Part shown: in pieces, positions 5,846 to 10,992 of the stretch
Position numbering within the stretch: position 1 is the stretch's first letter
Layout of the letters: each line of letters opens with the position of its first letter
DNA from: Clostridia bacterium
GTDB taxonomy: Bacteria; Bacillota_A; Clostridia; Oscillospirales; CAG-272
Length of the DNA stretch: 10,992 nt
Assembly: GCA_017552165.1 (NCBI GenBank)
Contig: JAFZCF010000054.1
Location: forward strand, 1 to 10,992
Direction of reading: 5' to 3'
Translations under genes and position numbers: made by a program
Notes under the pieces: model-generated
Databases searched by the model: none
Told to the model about the DNA's origin: nothing
The model's input: only the letters and a program-made list of their open reading frames with translations

Positions 5846-6355
5846 ATGCCGCTGAACATAGATATTGTGCAGGTGCTTCTGCACATGCTGAATTTTGTCA
5901 TACTCGCGGGGGGGCTTACCCTGCTTCTTTTCCGACCCGTCCGCAAGTTTATGGACGAACGCCGCAAAGCTTTTGAAGAACGCGAGGAGAAAAATCGCGC
6001 AAACGCCGAGGAAAACGAGCGTCTGAAAGCGGAATACGAAGAAAAACTGCATGCTCTCGAAGCAGAGACCGCCGCCGCCCGCCGTCAGGCGGAGCTCGAC
6101 GCCGCCGAGGTCGCCAAGGGATATATCGAATCCTCGAGGGCCGAGGCCGCGGCGATTATCGCAAAAGCCGAGGAAGACGCCGAAAAGCGCAGGACACAGA
6201 TCCTCGATTCCGCTCAGACCGAGATCGGCGAGCTCGTTATAGGCGCCGCGCAGAAGCTTCTCGGCGAGACCGCGACTCCCGAGAGGACGCAGGAATTATA
6301 CGACGCCTTTCTCAGGCAGACTGAAAAGAAGGTCTCGCGGAAGGAGAGGCACTGA
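5846..6355 (+). CDS. atpF: F-type ATP synthase subunit b
   Basis: Subunit b forms the peripheral stalk that holds F1 still against the rotor. The 169-residue protein has one N-terminal membrane helix (about residues 8-28, ending at FRPVRKFMDERR, a family hallmark). A long charged, Ala/Glu/Lys/Arg-rich coiled coil follows to about residue 130, then a C-terminal segment that normally binds delta (LVIGAAQKLLGE). Length is usual for the family. GGGGGTG (5834-5840) precedes the ATG by five bases. Its stop overlaps the start of the next frame by one base (TGATG). Because the delta N-terminal domain is missing in this operon, b would have to dock on the delta C-terminal domain fused to alpha. Confidence 0.92.
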   Translation: MPLNIDIVQVLLHMLNFVILAGGLTLLLFRPVRKFMDERRKAFEEREEKNRANAEENERLKAEYEEKLHALEAETAAARRQAELDAAEVAKGYIESSRAEAAAIIAKAEEDAEKRRTQILDSAQTEIGELVIGAAQKLLGETATPERTQELYDAFLRQTEKKVSRKERH

Positions 6356-8148
6356 TGAGCGGGGACAACGTGTTTGAAGACAACGCGGACGAGAAAACCA
6401 CGCTGCGCGTAGAGATACGCTGTTCCGTCCCTCCGACGGACGAACAGCGCGAGCGTCTCCGCGAGGTGATGGCGTCAAAATACTCGGTTAATAAAGAAAA
6501 CGTCGAGCTTGTCATTCGCAAGGACGCCTCGGTCGTCGACGGATTCAACATTTTCGTCGGCGACGACAACTATGACTGGAGCACTCTCGGCAGGATCCGC
6601 CAGTTCAGAAAGAGCGTTCAGGCGCTTCCGAAGGAATCGGAACCGGAAAAAATGATCTCGCTCCTGCGGGAGGACATAAAGGGATTCCGGCTCAATACCG
6701 GTTACCAGCACGTCGGTCAGGTCGTTTCGGTAGGCGACAGCGTCGCCGTAATCGAGGGACTGCGCGACGTCGTTTACGGTGAAATCGTTCTCTTCGAGTG
6801 CGGCATCAAGGGTATGGTGCAGGATATTCGTGCGGACGGGACCACGGGGATAGTTCTGTTCGGCGACAGCTCCGAAATTACGGAGGAATCGCGCGTCGTA
6901 CGCACTCAGCGCACCGCGGGGATACCCATAAGCAACCATATAATCGGCAGAATGATAGATCCCCTCGGCAAACCTATCGACGGCGGAGGGCCGATCGACG
7001 CGAAGAAATATTATCCGCTCGAGCGCCCGGCGCCCTCTATCCTTCAGCGCAAACCGGTCGGCAGACCTCTTGAAACCGGGATACTCGCCATCGACTCGAT
7101 GTTCCCCGTCGGGCGCGGCCAGCGCGAGCTCATAATCGGCGACCGCCAGACGGGAAAGACGTCGATCGCCGTCGACGCTATCCTCAACCAGAAAGGCAAA
7201 AACGTCGTATGCGTGTACGTGGCGATCAGCCAGAAGGCGAGCACAGTCTCGAGGATCATGCGCATACTGAAGGATGCCGGGGCGATGGATTACACCGTGA
7301 TCGTTTCCTCCGACGCTGACGATTCCCCGTCGCTTCAGTACATAGCGCCTTACGCCGGCTGCGCGGTTGCGGAATACTTCATGTATCACGGGCGCGACAC
7401 GCTCATCGTTTACGACGATCTTTCAAAGCACGCCGTGGCGTACCGGACGATCAGTCTTCTGCTCGAAAGAGCCCCGGGCCGCGAGGCGTTTCCCGGGGAC
7501 GTTTTCTATCTCCATTCGCGTCTGCTCGAAAGATCCGCTCAGCTTTCCGACAAGCTCGGCGGCGGGAGCATGACCGCGCTTCCCATTGTGGAAACGCAGG
7601 CGGGCGACGTTTCGGCTTATATACCGACAAACATAATTTCAATAACGGACGGGCAGATCTATCTCGATAACGATCTGTTCTATTCCGGTCAGCGCCCCGC
7701 GATAAACGTCGGACTTTCGGTTTCGAGGGTCGGGAGCGCGGCGCAGAAAAACATCATGAAAAAATCCGTCGGCTCTATACGGCTCGACCTCGCGCAGTAC
7801 AGGGAGATGCAGGTGTTTTCGCAGTTCGGCAGCGACCTGGACGACCAGACGCGCGATCAGCTGAAATACGGAGAGGGGCTCATGCAGCTCCTCAGGCAGA
7901 CAAACCGCTCTCCCCTTCCCCTCTGGCAGCAGGTGGTGCTGCTCCTCGCGGCGCAGGACAGGCTTTTTATGAAAGTTCCCGTAAGAAAAATCACGGCGGT
8001 GCGGTCGGAGTTCCTGAACTGGTTCGGGAACGTACACAGCACGCTGACCCTGCGAGCCGAGCACGAAAAGCTGTTTTCCGCCGAACTTAAAGACAAAATA
8101 CTCGGCGCGGCGCGCTCGTTTTTTGCCGAAAGAGACTTTTCGGACTGA
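6355..8148 (+). CDS. atpH-atpA: Fusion of ATP synthase delta C-terminal domain with subunit alpha
   Basis: One 597-residue frame joins two subunits. Residues about 17-93 match the delta (OSCP) C-terminal domain, which binds the b stalk: the block RKDASVVDGFNIFVGDDNYD resembles the delta motif of the form IDxSxxGGxxIxxGDxxxD, followed by STLGRIRQ. From about residue 100 (MISLLREDIKGFR) it is a complete alpha subunit: Walker A GDRQTGKT at 262-269, and the arginine finger Arg458 in VGLSVSRVGSAAQ. The alpha part is about 498 residues, normal length. The delta N-terminal helical domain, which normally clamps the alpha N-terminus, is absent; here the two are covalently joined. AAGGAG (6341-6346) lies eight bases before ATG 6355. 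No separate atpH is present in the operon. Met100 could act as an internal start for free alpha. Both the domain identities and the junction are clear. Confidence 0.93.
   Translation: MSGDNVFEDNADEKTTLRVEIRCSVPPTDEQRERLREVMASKYSVNKENVELVIRKDASVVDGFNIFVGDDNYDWSTLGRIRQFRKSVQALPKESEPEKMISLLREDIKGFRLNTGYQHVGQVVSVGDSVAVIEGLRDVVYGEIVLFECGIKGMVQDIRADGTTGIVLFGDSSEITEESRVVRTQRTAGIPISNHIIGRMIDPLGKPIDGGGPIDAKKYYPLERPAPSILQRKPVGRPLETGILAIDSMFPVGRGQRELIIGDRQTGKTSIAVDAILNQKGKNVVCVYVAISQKASTVSRIMRILKDAGAMDYTVIVSSDADDSPSLQYIAPYAGCAVAEYFMYHGRDTLIVYDDLSKHAVAYRTISLLLERAPGREAFPGDVFYLHSRLLERSAQLSDKLGGGSMTALPIVETQAGDVSAYIPTNIISITDGQIYLDNDLFYSGQRPAINVGLSVSRVGSAAQKNIMKKSVGSIRLDLAQYREMQVFSQFGSDLDDQTRDQLKYGEGLMQLLRQTNRSPLPLWQQVVLLLAAQDRLFMKVPVRKITAVRSEFLNWFGNVHSTLTLRAEHEKLFSAELKDKILGAARSFFAERDFSD
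6631..6654 (+). promoter_or_regulatory. Possible weak internal start for free alpha subunit
   Basis: In-frame ATG 6652 (Met100 of the fusion) falls where ordinary alpha subunits begin. AAGGAA at 6631-6636 lies 15 bases upstream, longer than ideal, so initiation here would be weak. It is noted because F1 needs three alpha but one delta. Confidence 0.3.
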
Positions 8149-8156
8149 CTCAATAA

Positions 8157-10978
<2,822 letters not shown>

Positions 10979-10992
10979 AAGCCGACACAAAA

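Noticed and set aside
6475..7389. Long open frame of about 304 codons on the minus strand inside the delta-alpha gene
   Set aside because: It lies antisense to an unmistakable alpha subunit, has no ribosome binding site and no recognisable protein features. Such shadows are common in GC-rich coding sequence.

Overview
The window looks like chromosomal DNA from an anaerobic, probably gut-associated Clostridia-like member of the Bacillota. The basis is the strong AGGAGG-type ribosome binding sites, sigma-A-type promoters, the AraC and XRE regulators, and the protein families present. No lineage below that can be assigned from sequence alone. The left 4.1 kb is visibly more AT-rich than the ATP synthase operon that fills the right 6.5 kb.

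Left region (1-3121): a small carbohydrate locus. On the minus strand lie a GH172 (DUF2961) enzyme and, one base overlapping it, a GH32 beta-fructosidase cut off by the left edge. An AraC-family regulator is divergently transcribed. The intergenic gap holds a good minus-strand promoter (TTGCAA-17-TATAAT). Two identical 16-bp direct repeats, spaced 21 bp, sit directly against its -35 box, a layout typical of AraC-type activation. Fructan or difructose-anhydride-type use is the natural inference.

Middle region (3155-4501): a minus-strand XRE regulator whose reading frame appears broken by a single-base deletion, separating the HTH half from an unrecognised C-terminal domain. Upstream is a 355-bp gap with a perfect 11-bp inverted repeat and the promoter of the ATP synthase operon (TTGAAA-17-TAAAAT).

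Right region (4502-10978): an F-type ATP synthase operon in canonical order (a, c, b, delta, alpha, gamma, beta, epsilon), but with eight subunits encoded in only six reading frames. The delta gene is reduced to its C-terminal domain and fused to the N-terminus of alpha. The gamma frame runs without a stop through a 26-residue charged linker into beta. A well-placed internal ribosome binding site before beta, and a weaker one before the alpha start, would allow free beta and alpha to be made too. Subunit c carries a signal-peptide-like N-terminus and an altered ion-binding site. The double fusion of F1 subunits, including one that would join rotor to stator, is the main discovery candidate here.
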